Positions 7,819-15,595 of a DNA stretch of 64,000 nucleotides are shown here, piece by piece. The stretch's first letter is position 1. Every line of letters begins with the position of its first letter. This stretch comes from Pseudorhodoplanes sp049324435. Lineage in GTDB: Bacteria; Pseudomonadota; Alphaproteobacteria; Rhizobiales; Xanthobacteraceae. The stretch covers positions 1 to 64,000 of the forward strand of contig JBMOOQ010000017.1 of NCBI GenBank assembly GCA_049324435.1. The letters are read 5' to 3'. The notes under the pieces are model-generated. The model ran no database searches, was not told the DNA's origin, and saw only the letters and a list, made by a program, of their open reading frames with translations. The position numbers and the translations under genes are program-made.

Positions 7819-7951
7819 CGCGTCCCGGGGCGCAGCGCAGCGTGAAACGATGCGCTGCAGACCCGGGACCCATCATCCCTCGACATCATCATCCTTTGGG
7901 TCCCGGCTCTGCGAAGCAGCACGTCGTGCCGCATCGCGCCCGGGACACGAG
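7819..7951. repeat. GTA intergenic inverted-repeat element, copy 5
   Basis: Starts CGCGTCCCGGGGCGCAGCG nine bases after a stop codon and ends CCCGGGACACGAG. Both arms are present and the central spacer is unique. Confidence 0.85.
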
Positions 7952-7987
7952 CCCATCGCTTGCCTTGCGAGGGGTGAGGAAACGCGC

Positions 7988-8551
7988 ATGCTCGCTCCAA
8001 ACTCATACGATACATCTTTCCATCCGCGCGTGGCGGTTCATCCCGACGGCAGCGTCGAGGGTTACGCCAGTCTGTTCGGCGAGATCGACCAGGCGCGCGA
8101 CATGGTGATGCCGGGCGCGTTCGCGCAGACCCTGCGGCTGCGCGGCGTGCGCCGCATTCCGATGCTGTTCCAGCACGACCCGGCCGAGCCGGTTGGGATA
8201 TGGCAGGACATCGCCGAGGATTGGCGGGGCTTGCGCGTGCGCGGCCGCCTCATTCCTGACGTCAAGCGCGCACGCGAATTGCTGGCGCTCCTTCGCGAGG
8301 GCGCGGCCGATGGCCTCTCGATCGGTTTCAAGACGGTGAAGGCGCGCGTGGATCCCAAGACGCGGGTGCGCAAGCTCCATGAAATCGATCTGTGGGAAAT
8401 CTCAATCGTGACGTTTCCGCTGCTCCCCGGGGCGCGCGTCCGTGCGGTGAAGGAGGCGAAGCCCCCGTTCGCTCCGCCCGCACGGGCGCGCAAGCCCTTG
8501 GTTATCGATCCGACGGCGAAGCGGCGCGTGCTGTATCAGCGCGCGCTGTGA
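7988..8551 (+). CDS. GTA prohead protease (HK97 gp4-like)
   Basis: 187 residues. Serine protease of the phage prohead maturation family (U35), which removes the capsid N-terminal scaffold during assembly; RcGTA gp4. Family landmarks are GYASLFGEIDQARDMVMPGAF at residues 25-45, the catalytic His in FQHDP (H63), the catalytic Ser in GLSIGFK (S111), and HEIDLWEISIVTFP near 131-144. ATG 7988 has GGTGAGGA upstream; the longer open frame translates the repeat and is rejected. Confidence 0.93.
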   Translation: MLAPNSYDTSFHPRVAVHPDGSVEGYASLFGEIDQARDMVMPGAFAQTLRLRGVRRIPMLFQHDPAEPVGIWQDIAEDWRGLRVRGRLIPDVKRARELLALLREGAADGLSIGFKTVKARVDPKTRVRKLHEIDLWEISIVTFPLLPGARVRAVKEAKPPFAPPARARKPLVIDPTAKRRVLYQRAL

Positions 8552-8554
8552 CGG

Positions 8555-8800
8555 ATGGATGCGCTGGCGGAGATCCGGTCGGAGCTGCTTCGGCTGAAAT
8601 GCGATGTCGCCGCGCTGCGGTTTCAGCGCGCAATGCGACGATACGCCATCGCTCTGAAGGCGGGATTCAACCCGGATCAGCCGCGGGATGAGCGGGGACG
8701 GTGGACGGATGCGGGGGGTGCGTCCGTCGATGGCGGTGATGTCGCCGAAACAGGGCGGATAATCTGGTTCTGGTTCCTCGATATAATCATTGGGAAATAA
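8555..8800 (+). CDS. Head-associated protein with QPRDxxGRWT motif, short C-terminus
   Basis: 81 residues, starting three bases after the protease stop. Residues 1-35 form a basic amphipathic helix. Then comes FNPDQPRDERGRWTD (about residues 38-52), the same class of motif as in the 11003 protein, which as I recall precedes variable domains in many phage head proteins. The C-terminus is short and ends in a hydrophobic IIWFWFLDIIIG segment. It looks like a truncated or minimal member of that class; the downstream DNA may hold the remains of the missing part. Confidence 0.6.
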   Translation: MDALAEIRSELLRLKCDVAALRFQRAMRRYAIALKAGFNPDQPRDERGRWTDAGGASVDGGDVAETGRIIWFWFLDIIIGK

Positions 8801-9054
8801 ACTCGTAGTTCGAGACGCCGAACAAAGACTATAACGAGCTGACGCCCCGGCAGTATTGCAGGGCAAGAGCTGGGACGAAAAGCGGTATATTGGCCTCAAG
8901 GCCCTGCGCGATGTCGGAGTGCTCAGCCATGAAGCGCGTCAAACTCTCCGATATGACCACTGAACAGTATCGAGATTGCGGTCAGAATTGCAGATGTGCG
9001 CATCTCGCCTCTCGCGTCGGCTATGTGAAGCCCGGTCCGCCCGCTCAGCAATAG
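8801..9054 (+). pseudogene. Possible frameshifted coding remnant
   Basis: No long frame is open here, yet two overlapping frames read like real protein: one gives YNELTPRQYC then shifts to GKSWDEKRYIGLKALRDVGV, and a third gives MKRVKLSDMTTEQYRDCGQN ending at a stop at 9052-9054. The pieces are collinear with the preceding gene. This suggests a variable C-terminal domain or separate small gene broken by frameshifts, or a tiny gene from ATG 8929 (41 codons). Confidence 0.3.
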
Positions 9055-9332
9055 GCGCAGGTCATCAGCGAATCCTGCGTCGAGGGATCGCCGAACTTGC
9101 GATAGTCGTAATAGGCGCCGCTGCCATAGCCGTAGCTCGGCGGAGTCACGACGACCCGCGGCCGTGACGGAACGTAAGCGGGCGGCGGAGGCGGCGGCGC
9201 ATAGGACGGCGTGCCGTAGCCGCGCGGCTGGTTGAGATAGCTGCCGTAATACTGGGCCTGCGCCGCGTTTGGCGCGGCTATCGCGATGGCGACAAGTGCG
9301 GCGGCCGTGGCGGTCGTGACAATCTTGCGCAT
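9045..9332 (-). CDS. Small secreted Pro/Tyr-rich protein
   Basis: 95 residues on the strand opposite to the GTA genes. A signal peptide (MRKIVTTATAAALVAIAIAA, cleaved near AQA) leads into a Tyr/Gly/Pro-rich region (YGTPSYAPPPPPPAY) and a C-terminus CAYC with two cysteines. Likely periplasmic or surface exposed. ATG 9332 is chosen because the signal peptide begins there; the frame extends further upstream without one. No GTA role is known and it appears to be an inserted cell gene. Confidence 0.7.
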   Translation of the reverse strand: MRKIVTTATAAALVAIAIAAPNAAQAQYYGSYLNQPRGYGTPSYAPPPPPPAYVPSRPRVVVTPPSYGYGSGAYYDYRKFGDPSTQDSLMTCAYC

Positions 9333-9582
9333 AGGACGTCCCTGATCGAAAGCGCGTCGAAACCCAAGTTTCGCCGTCGCGCGACACTGATACCAACACT
9401 TCGTAGTGCGAGTCTTACGCGCAAGCCGGTCATCACAATAAGGTGTGCGGTTTCTGAACCAAGCCGGCGGGACGGCCGCAGGCCGCATCCGGCTGCGGTT
9501 TTCCGCGACATCACGGCGCTTCCGGCGCGCGGGGCATGTGGCCCTGCGCGCTTCTTCTTTGCCCTTTCACCAGGAGACCCAG

Positions 9583-10848
9583 ATGGATCACGTAACCGAA
9601 GCCCTCGAAACCAAGGCCGGCTTTGCACCCGGCAACCCGATGCCGGAGGCGCATGTCACCCATGCCGAATTGATGCGGACCTTCGACGCCTACAAGGCTG
9701 CGAACGACGAGCGGCTCGCTGCCATCGAACGGCGTTCCGCCGATGTGCTGCACGAGGAAAAAGTCGCGCGCATCGATGCCGCGCTCGACGCGCAGGCGCG
9801 CCGGCTGGACGAGCTGTCGCTGAAATCGGCGCGGCCGCAGCTCGGGATCGAGACCGGCTTGCGGAGCGCATCGGCGCGCGAGCACAAGGCCGCGTTCGAG
9901 GCTTACATGCGCTCCGGCGAAAGCACCGGACTTCGCGCGCTGGAAGTCAAAGCCATGTCGGCGGGCACCCCCGCGGATGGCGGCTATCTCGTCCCCGACG
10001 AGGTCGAGCGCGAGATCGGCAAAAGGCTCGCCGCGATTTCGCCGATCCGGGCGATCGCTTCGGTGCGCGAGATCTCCGGCAATGTCTACAAGAAACCGTT
10101 CATGACCGCGGGCCCGGCCACCGGCTGGGTCGCGGAGACTGCGTCGCGCCCGGCCACCAATTCCGCGGTGCTGGACGAACTCGCGTTCCCCGCAGCCGAG
10201 CTCTACGCGATGCCGGCGGCGACGCCGGTGCTGCTGGAAGACGCAGCCGTCAATCTCGACGAGTGGATCGCAAGCGAAGTCGAGACCGTTTTCGCCGAGC
10301 AGGAGGGCGCGGCCTTCGTCAACGGCGACGGCGTCAACAAGCCGAAGGGCTTCCTGCAATACGACAAGGTGGCGGAGGCCTCCTGGAGCTGGGGCAATAT
10401 CGGCTTCATCGAGACCGGCGTCGATGCAGGCTTCCCCGCGGACGGGCCGGCCGATCCGCTGATCGACCTTGTCTATGCGCTGAAGGCCGGCTACCGGCAG
10501 AACGCGCATTTCGTGATGAACCGCAGGACCCAGAGCGCGATCCGCAAGCTGAAGGATGCCGACGACAATTATCTCTGGCAGCCGCCGGCGCAGGCCGGCG
10601 GGCGGGCCGGGCTTCTGACCTTCCCGGTGGTCGAGGCCGAGGAAATGCCGGACATCGCGGCCGACAGCTACGCGATCGCGTTCGGCGATTTCGCGCGCGG
10701 CTATCTCGTGGTCGACCGCCAGGGCGTGCGCGTCTTGCGCGATCCCTATTCCTCCAAGCCCTATGTGCTGTTCTATACGACCAAGCGCGTGGGCGGCGGC
10801 GTGCAGGACTTCGACGCGATCAAGCTGTTAAAGTTCTCGGGGGCGTAA
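9583..10848 (+). CDS. GTA major capsid protein (HK97 fold)
   Basis: 421 residues. Main shell protein; RcGTA gp5. Residues 1 to about 125 form a helical delta/scaffold region (coiled-coil-like KVARIDAALDAQARRLDEL) that the prohead protease is expected to remove near KAMSAGTPADGGYLVP, where the mature HK97 fold typically begins. Later landmarks are GWVAETASRPATN, FVNGDGVNKPKGFL and the C-terminal GVQDFDAIKLLKFS. ATG 9583 has CAGGAGA before it. A strong terminator follows the stop, suggesting the capsid message is ended separately from the island and tail genes. Confidence 0.96.
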   Translation: MDHVTEALETKAGFAPGNPMPEAHVTHAELMRTFDAYKAANDERLAAIERRSADVLHEEKVARIDAALDAQARRLDELSLKSARPQLGIETGLRSASAREHKAAFEAYMRSGESTGLRALEVKAMSAGTPADGGYLVPDEVEREIGKRLAAISPIRAIASVREISGNVYKKPFMTAGPATGWVAETASRPATNSAVLDELAFPAAELYAMPAATPVLLEDAAVNLDEWIASEVETVFAEQEGAAFVNGDGVNKPKGFLQYDKVAEASWSWGNIGFIETGVDAGFPADGPADPLIDLVYALKAGYRQNAHFVMNRRTQSAIRKLKDADDNYLWQPPAQAGGRAGLLTFPVVEAEEMPDIAADSYAIAFGDFARGYLVVDRQGVRVLRDPYSSKPYVLFYTTKRVGGGVQDFDAIKLLKFSGA

Positions 10849-10862
10849 CGGCTCACTCAGTC

Positions 10863-10906
10863 ATGGCCGGGCTTGACCTGGCTTGACCCGGCCATCCATC
10901 TTTTTT
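10863..10906 (+). terminator. Intrinsic terminator after the capsid gene
   Basis: Perfect nine-base stem ATGGCCGGG / CCCGGCCAT around a 15-base loop (which contains the direct repeat GCTTGACC), then CCATC and six T residues. The GTCATGGCCGGG core resembles a common rhizobial extragenic repeat, so it may be a repeat recruited as a terminator. Confidence 0.7.
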
Positions 10907-10967
10907 GGAAATGGATTGCCGGGTCGTGTCGCCCCTGATGTCCGGTAATCACATGATCAAGTCATGG

Positions 10968-10990
10968 CCGCCGAAAGGCGGATTTTTATT
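10968..10990 (+). terminator. Second terminator-like hairpin before the effector gene
   Basis: CCGCC / GGCGG stem with a GAAA tetraloop, then ATTTTTATTT. It ends about 13 bases before ATG 11003 and includes the upstream in-frame ATG 10964, so it may act as an attenuator in the leader of the candidate toxin gene. Confidence 0.55.
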
Positions 10991-11002
10991 TCCGGAACCC
11001 TC

Positions 11003-11899
11003 ATGACCTGTATTCATCCCGCGTGGCGGGCGCGGGAGCAACGCCGCTGGCTGCGCCCCGACGCCCATCGCTGGCTACGGCCCACCTATGTTCGCTTCGA
11101 CAAGCCGAGCGGCTTCGAGCGCAAATACTCACCCGATCAGCCGCGCGTACCAGCCGGCAATCCGGATGGTGGCCAGTGGTCCAACGGGAGAAGTGCGGCG
11201 CGCCTGTTGCCCGAGGATGTGCCGGCGGGTGCTGAGGCTCTCTTCGAAGGAGAAGGACAGCCGGCCGGGTTGGTTCAACTCGCGTATCTGGGTCAGGCAT
11301 TTCAGGCAGGCCGTATCGTCCTTCAAACCGGGATCGAAGCGGCGCTCAGCCTCTATGCCGCGCTGTCATCGCAAAACGGACCCAATCATTCCGCGGTCGC
11401 GGTTTTCCGCGCGACGGATTTCGAGCCGGGCGCAGATCCTCTTTCTCCTGTCAGCCTCGTCGGTAGCCTCACGCGGGAGGAAGTGGATCAGGTTTGTCCG
11501 GCACAACAGCTTGTTCAGGACTTGACCGACAAGGCTGCGGTCTCGTTCAATCGTGCCGATTACAATGCGTCAGGCTATGGCACGGCCGTGCATATGAAGG
11601 TGCGAGACGATATCGAAAATCTCGGTGACCCCAACCTGCGCGCAGAAGTCTCTCTGATCAAAACGGTGCAGGAAACCGGTCGCGCTCCGGAGGAGCCCGC
11701 CATCCGTTATGGAGCTCGCGGGTCGATCCGCGTCGACGTTCTCGAAAAGTCGGGCAGTTACACTGTCTGCGTTTACGACATCAAGACAGGCGGAAGAATC
11801 CTCGGGCTATCGCGCATGCGGGAGATAGCTCGAACGGTCAGCAACAATTTCCCGGGAACGCTGCGCATTGTCGTGACTGAAACAAGGCCGCGCCGTTGA
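11003..11899 (+). CDS. Candidate GTA-borne effector with PD-(D/E)XK-like C-terminus
   Basis: 298 residues with ATG 11003. The N-terminus is rich in Trp/Arg and is followed by KYSPDQPRVPAGNPDGGQW (residues 41-59), a linker-type motif shared in form with the 8555 protein. The middle is bland. The C-terminal 120 residues hold E215 in AEVSLIK, D245 in SIRVDVLE and D259-x-K261 in CVYDIKTG, the spacing expected of a PD-(D/E)XK nuclease fold, then a helix and a strand (IVVTETRP). The organisation (delivery or linker part plus C-terminal nuclease) and the overlapping downstream gene resemble toxin-immunity modules. Catalytic activity and toxicity are inference. Confidence 0.5.
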   Translation: MTCIHPAWRAREQRRWLRPDAHRWLRPTYVRFDKPSGFERKYSPDQPRVPAGNPDGGQWSNGRSAARLLPEDVPAGAEALFEGEGQPAGLVQLAYLGQAFQAGRIVLQTGIEAALSLYAALSSQNGPNHSAVAVFRATDFEPGADPLSPVSLVGSLTREEVDQVCPAQQLVQDLTDKAAVSFNRADYNASGYGTAVHMKVRDDIENLGDPNLRAEVSLIKTVQETGRAPEEPAIRYGARGSIRVDVLEKSGSYTVCVYDIKTGGRILGLSRMREIARTVSNNFPGTLRIVVTETRPRR

Positions 11900-12570
11900 C
11901 CACGCTGCGGCAAATCAAGAGTCTTGTCACTCCGCTGTTCGAGCGGCATCCCGACTTGGTTCTTATCGGTCCGTTTTTGATCATAAAGCCGGTTCGACTT
12001 ATTGCAAACTCAATCATGATTGACCGGACGAGTTCTGCAGATGTGTTCCGGCCGAGAACGGCATCAATCGACTTGCTTGGGAAACGCGAATACTTCGGCC
12101 TTGGGACCGGCGATTTGCTCTACAGGGTGAAGGGGCCGGGGGCGATTTGGCGATGGTCGAACCCCAACGTGGCCGAAGACTTTCTGCGGGTCGTCGAAAA
12201 CGAAGCCCTCCCGCGGCTCCGAGGTATTCGCAGCCTGCAGGACTTTTACGAATACGCGAAGGAAATTCATGGCGTCCATTTTCCCTTCTATTGGGGTTGG
12301 CGCGCGACGATGAACGTCGCGCTCGGCCGGCTCGACGAAGCCCGCGACATCCTGAACGACCTGCGATGGGTGGACAGAAGCGGAGTGTTGTTCAATCGCG
12401 AAGTCGAAGGCCTGGGCGACCGGCTGAAGAGGCGCGGATCAGATATTTCGCGCAAGGACAAGCTGGCGCTGGTCGAGATATTGCGCGGGTGGGAGGCCTA
12501 TTCGGTCGAGAAGCTGAAGCTGACGGCGATCTGGGAGCGTACGCCGTTCCCGCTTGAGGAAACGCTTTGA
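11896..12570 (+). CDS. Candidate immunity protein coupled to the effector
   Basis: 224 residues, starting at TTG 11896, whose last two bases overlap the effector stop (TTGA), so translation is probably coupled. No family is recognised. It is a soluble mixed alpha/beta protein with an aromatic segment HGVHFPFYWGWRATMN near the middle and a helical repeat-like part (ALGRLDEARDILNDLRWVDR). Position, coupling and lack of signal peptide fit a cytoplasmic immunity partner. It could equally be a chaperone or adaptor for the upstream protein. Confidence 0.5.
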   Translation: MTTLRQIKSLVTPLFERHPDLVLIGPFLIIKPVRLIANSIMIDRTSSADVFRPRTASIDLLGKREYFGLGTGDLLYRVKGPGAIWRWSNPNVAEDFLRVVENEALPRLRGIRSLQDFYEYAKEIHGVHFPFYWGWRATMNVALGRLDEARDILNDLRWVDRSGVLFNREVEGLGDRLKRRGSDISRKDKLALVEILRGWEAYSVEKLKLTAIWERTPFPLEETL

Positions 12571-12695
12571 TGGCTGCTTACGAGCACGGTCTATTCCCCA
12601 GTGGTCCGGGTGCTCGATTGCGCGGACAAGAGCGTGACCATAGTTTGCCGCGAGCCGCCGACCGCAATATCGAGCAGGCCGTCACGACCATGTGA
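12570..12695 (+). CDS. Possible 41-residue coupled small ORF
   Basis: ATG 12570 overlaps the stop of the preceding gene (TGATG) with GAGGAAA eight to twelve bases upstream, so the translation signals are good. The product (starts MAAYEHGLFPSGPG) is Arg-rich with no recognisable feature and may not be functional. Confidence 0.3.
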   Translation: MAAYEHGLFPSGPGARLRGQERDHSLPRAADRNIEQAVTTM

Positions 12696-12748
12696 AAGCG
12701 GATCGTCCGGCGTGTCTCCAAATCCCGGGCAAAGAGACGGAGGCCGCC

Positions 12749-12937
12749 ATGCGCGTCTTTATTCTTTCGCTCGCCACCGCCGCGATCGTCGCCGGTGTGG
12801 CCTATGTGGCACTGAGCAGTGTGCAGGAGTCGTCTGGCCGGGCTTACACCACGGGTTCGGCGCGGCTCGACTGGCAGGAGCAGAGCAACATTTACGGCCG
12901 TGAGACGCCGCCGCCCCAGGGTGCCGAAAAGCCGTAG
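12749..12937 (+). CDS. Small membrane-anchored protein A
   Basis: 62 residues. The N-terminal helix (MRVFILSLATAAIVAGVAYV) is a signal anchor or signal peptide. The soluble part holds AYTTGSARLDWQEQ and ends in a Pro-rich tail. It is a paralogue of the next small gene: both start MRV, have one helix, and share a TTG(S/A)-A-(R)-x-x-x-DW core. ACGGAGG lies seven bases before ATG 12749. The function is unknown. Confidence 0.65.
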   Translation: MRVFILSLATAAIVAGVAYVALSSVQESSGRAYTTGSARLDWQEQSNIYGRETPPPQGAEKP

Positions 12938-13092
12938 CGCCGGGTCACGGCGCAGGGCCCGGTCCGGCACGGGGACCGACATTGCATGCATTACCGGCAT
13001 TGCTGCCCTGCCGTCACGCGGTCGTGAGGGCGGAATCGGCTGGGCGCACTTATATGCGCCGCAACAAGAAGAGGCGAAAGATTGGATTGGAT

Positions 13093-13293
13093 ATGCGTGT
13101 CTTGAATTCAAAGGTAGCTTTGGCCTCGGTCCTGGCGGTGTTGGTGGCTGCGGGTGGCGCCTATTCGGTTGTTCGCTCGGTCAAGAACCCGGTGGCGGAC
13201 GGCACTTATGCCGCTCACACGACGGGTGCAGCGTCGCGGACTGAACCCCGCATCGACTGGTCCGACCGGCTCAATGCCGGCTTCGATCAATAG
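13093..13293 (+). CDS. Small membrane-anchored protein B
   Basis: 66 residues, N-terminal helix (VALASVLAVLVAAGGAYSVV) then a short exported part with HTTGAASRTEPRIDWSDR. It matches protein A in layout and core motif, so the two look like a diverged tandem duplication. ATG 13093 is chosen because it opens the hydrophobic segment; its ribosome binding site is weak. The stop is four bases from the convergent agmatinase gene end. Confidence 0.65.
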   Translation: MRVLNSKVALASVLAVLVAAGGAYSVVRSVKNPVADGTYAAHTTGAASRTEPRIDWSDRLNAGFDQ

Positions 13294-13296
13294 GCG

Positions 13297-14196
13297 TTAG
13301 GCAGCGCCGCGTCCCACCAGCGCAAGATATTCCCACACCATGGTCGCGGCTCCGAGCGCCGTGATCTCGGCAGTGTCATAGGCGGGGGCGACTTCGACCA
13401 GATCCATGCCGGTGAAGGTGACGGTATCGAGCCGTCGCAGGATCGCCTGCGCCTGCCAGCTCGCGAGCCCGCCGATTTCCGGCGTGCCGGTGCCGGGCGC
13501 GAAGGCCGGATCGAGGCAGTCGATGTCGAAGGAGAGATATGTCGGGGCCTCGCCGATGATTTCGGTGATGCGCTGCGCGACGGCCTGCGGGCCTGTTTCG
13601 TGTACGTCCTGGGCGCTGACGATGGTGACGCCCTTGCCGATGGTCCAGTCGTAGACATCCTTCTGCACCGGCGACCGGATGCCAATCTGCACGGTGCGGG
13701 CGGGATCGATCAGGCCTTCCTCGATGGCGTGGAAGAACACCGAACCGTGCGCATAGACCTGTCCGAAATTGTCCGGCCAGGTGTCGACATGCGCGTCGAA
13801 ATGCACGAGCGCGAGCGGCCCTCCATTCGCGGCGGCGCGTGCGCGCAGGAGCGGCAGCGAGATCGTATGCTCGCCGCCGAGCGCAATGAGATGCGGGAAG
13901 GCCGAAGCCTGTTCCTGAATCAGTGCGAGGCTGGTTTCGATGTCGCCGAGCGCGATGTCGAAGTCGCCGATGTCGGAGACGGGCAGGGCGGCCGGATCGA
14001 TCCACCAATGCGGATGGTCGCCATCGACCAGCATGCGGCTTGCGGCGCGGATTGCGGGCGGGCCGAAGCGCGTGCCGCTGCGATTGGTAGTGCCGATATC
14101 GAGCGGGATGCCGGCGATGTGGAAATCCGCTTCGTCCTGGGCCCGCAGGATGCCGAGAAAGGTCGGCGGCGTTGCGAAGGTCGGAACCGCAGCCAT
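13297..14196 (-). CDS. speB: Agmatinase / ureohydrolase
   Basis: 299 residues. Manganese enzyme of the arginase family, expected to split agmatine into putrescine and urea. Metal ligands are visible: H110 in GGEHT, D134/H136/D138 in HFDAHVDTW, and D224/D226 in SFDIDCLDP. The start ATG 14196 overlaps the stop of the upstream arginine decarboxylase gene by one base (TAATG), so the pair form a two-step arginine to putrescine operon. The agmatine specificity comes from this pairing. It is inserted, reversed, between GTA capsid and connector genes. Confidence 0.9.
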   Translation of the reverse strand: MAAVPTFATPPTFLGILRAQDEADFHIAGIPLDIGTTNRSGTRFGPPAIRAASRMLVDGDHPHWWIDPAALPVSDIGDFDIALGDIETSLALIQEQASAFPHLIALGGEHTISLPLLRARAAANGGPLALVHFDAHVDTWPDNFGQVYAHGSVFFHAIEEGLIDPARTVQIGIRSPVQKDVYDWTIGKGVTIVSAQDVHETGPQAVAQRITEIIGEAPTYLSFDIDCLDPAFAPGTGTPEIGGLASWQAQAILRRLDTVTFTGMDLVEVAPAYDTAEITALGAATMVWEYLALVGRGAA

Positions 14197-14756
14197 TACC
14201 GGCGCTCCGCAAACCGGAACACGGCGGCCGCGACGGCACAGGTCCAGCGGCCGGCATCGTCGCCGACGGCGGCTGCCGTGATCGAGGTCGAGCCAAAGAT
14301 GAGATGGGAGGTCTGGTAGACCTTCTTGCGCTCGTCCCACGCGGTGTCGGGATCGAACGCGATGCCGAGCGTGGAGGCGAGCATCGAGGCTGCGAGATCC
14401 TCGGCATAGTCGCCGCTCTGTTCGGCGGTCATGCCGTAGCCGTGATGCTCGGAAATGTAGCCGTACATTTTCGTGTCGGTTGGGCGGGCGAGGCCGATGC
14501 TGGAATGAATGCGGCGGCCCGGCTCGTTGGTTTCGGTGCGCGCCATCACGCAGAAGGTGATTTCGCCGGGGCGCAGCGTCGCGACGCCTTCTTCGCGCGT
14601 CATCTCGACGCATTCCGGCGGCAGGATCGAGGACACGGTGACGAGATTCTGCTGCTCGATATCGGCGTCGCGCAGCGCCAGTTCGAAGGCGGTGAGCTGG
14701 TCGCGATGCACGCCGACGCCGCGGGTGAGAAAGAAGCTCGTTGGAACCGGAAACAT
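14196..14756 (-). CDS. Pyruvoyl-dependent arginine decarboxylase
   Basis: 186 residues. Converts arginine to agmatine using a pyruvoyl group made by self-cleavage. The cleavage site is VSSILPP (between S42 and S43), as in PvlArgDC family proenzymes. Other family signatures are EITFCVMARTETNEPGRRI and the C-terminal FGSTSITAAAVGDDAGRW. The length fits the family. It is the first gene of the polyamine pair with agmatinase. PvlArgDC is commoner in archaea and a subset of bacteria, including some Alphaproteobacteria. Confidence 0.88.
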   Translation of the reverse strand: MFPVPTSFFLTRGVGVHRDQLTAFELALRDADIEQQNLVTVSSILPPECVEMTREEGVATLRPGEITFCVMARTETNEPGRRIHSSIGLARPTDTKMYGYISEHHGYGMTAEQSGDYAEDLAASMLASTLGIAFDPDTAWDERKKVYQTSHLIFGSTSITAAAVGDDAGRWTCAVAAAVFRFAERR

Positions 14757-14821
14757 GATGCCCTCTGATCGCGATCGGGCGCGCAGGTTCGCAGAGGTCT
14801 GTGTATTGTCAATGGCAGGCG

Positions 14822-15595
14822 CTACGGCCTGAGCGGGCTGCCGAGCTTTCGCGCGGTCTCAACGATCCAGGGATAGTATAATGACAGCGGCGTGACGCCT
14901 GTCAGGCCGCCGCAGCCGGCTTCGTTGCCGGCGGCGGTCGACCAGCTGACCACGCCGACCACCATCATGCGGCCCCTAATCTCTTGGAACACCGGCGCGC
15001 CGGAATCGCCGGTGCAGGCGCCGAGCCCGGGGCGCTCGTTGCGCGTGGCGCCGTCCATCAACCGGATTTGCAGATTGCCGGGTTTGCCTGTGACGGTCAG
15101 CGCTGCGCTGCGCAATGTACCGCCGCTCTTGCCGTCGCCCATGCGGGTCAGGCCATAGCCCCACACCGTGAGGCGGTCGCCGGGCGCGATCGTCAGCCGC
15201 TCACCGTGGATTGCGGCCGGTGTGCCCGACGTCGCATTCGCGACCTTGATCAGCGCAACGTCCGCGGTGGCGCGGTGCGCGTCGAAGGTCTTCTGGCTGA
15301 ATTGCGGATGGCGGGCGATCTGCTGCGTGTCGCGCAATTGCGGCTGCCGCTGCGCATCGAACTGGACCAGCTTGTAGTCGGCGCCGGGCGGCACGCAATG
15401 CGCGGCGGTCAACACGAGATCGCGTGCAATCGCGATGCCGGTACAGGAATTGCCGCGCGAGCCGACGATCATCACCGCAGCATGCGGGCCCTGCACCGCC
15501 GGTGCACCGCCGACCAGCGCGGCGGCGGGTGACGCGAGACCAAGCAGCAGGATGACGGCGAGGCACCGGTGCATGACACCGGGACTTGGAGCCAT
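14822..15595 (-). CDS. Secreted trypsin-like serine protease
   Basis: 257 residues from ATG 15595. A hydrophobic signal peptide (CLAVILLLGLASPAAA) precedes the S1 domain, which starts at LVGGAPAVQG. The full catalytic triad is visible: H66 in LTAAHC, D112 in ADVALIKV, S198 in CTGDSGAP. Cysteines near H66, near S198 and in AGCGGLTG could form disulfides in the periplasm or outside. It lies reversed in the capsid-connector island, next to the polyamine pair. The start could be the ATG seven codons later, right at the signal peptide. Its target is unknown. Confidence 0.88.
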   Translation of the reverse strand: MAPSPGVMHRCLAVILLLGLASPAAALVGGAPAVQGPHAAVMIVGSRGNSCTGIAIARDLVLTAAHCVPPGADYKLVQFDAQRQPQLRDTQQIARHPQFSQKTFDAHRATADVALIKVANATSGTPAAIHGERLTIAPGDRLTVWGYGLTRMGDGKSGGTLRSAALTVTGKPGNLQIRLMDGATRNERPGLGACTGDSGAPVFQEIRGRMMVVGVVSWSTAAGNEAGCGGLTGVTPLSLYYPWIVETARKLGSPLRP

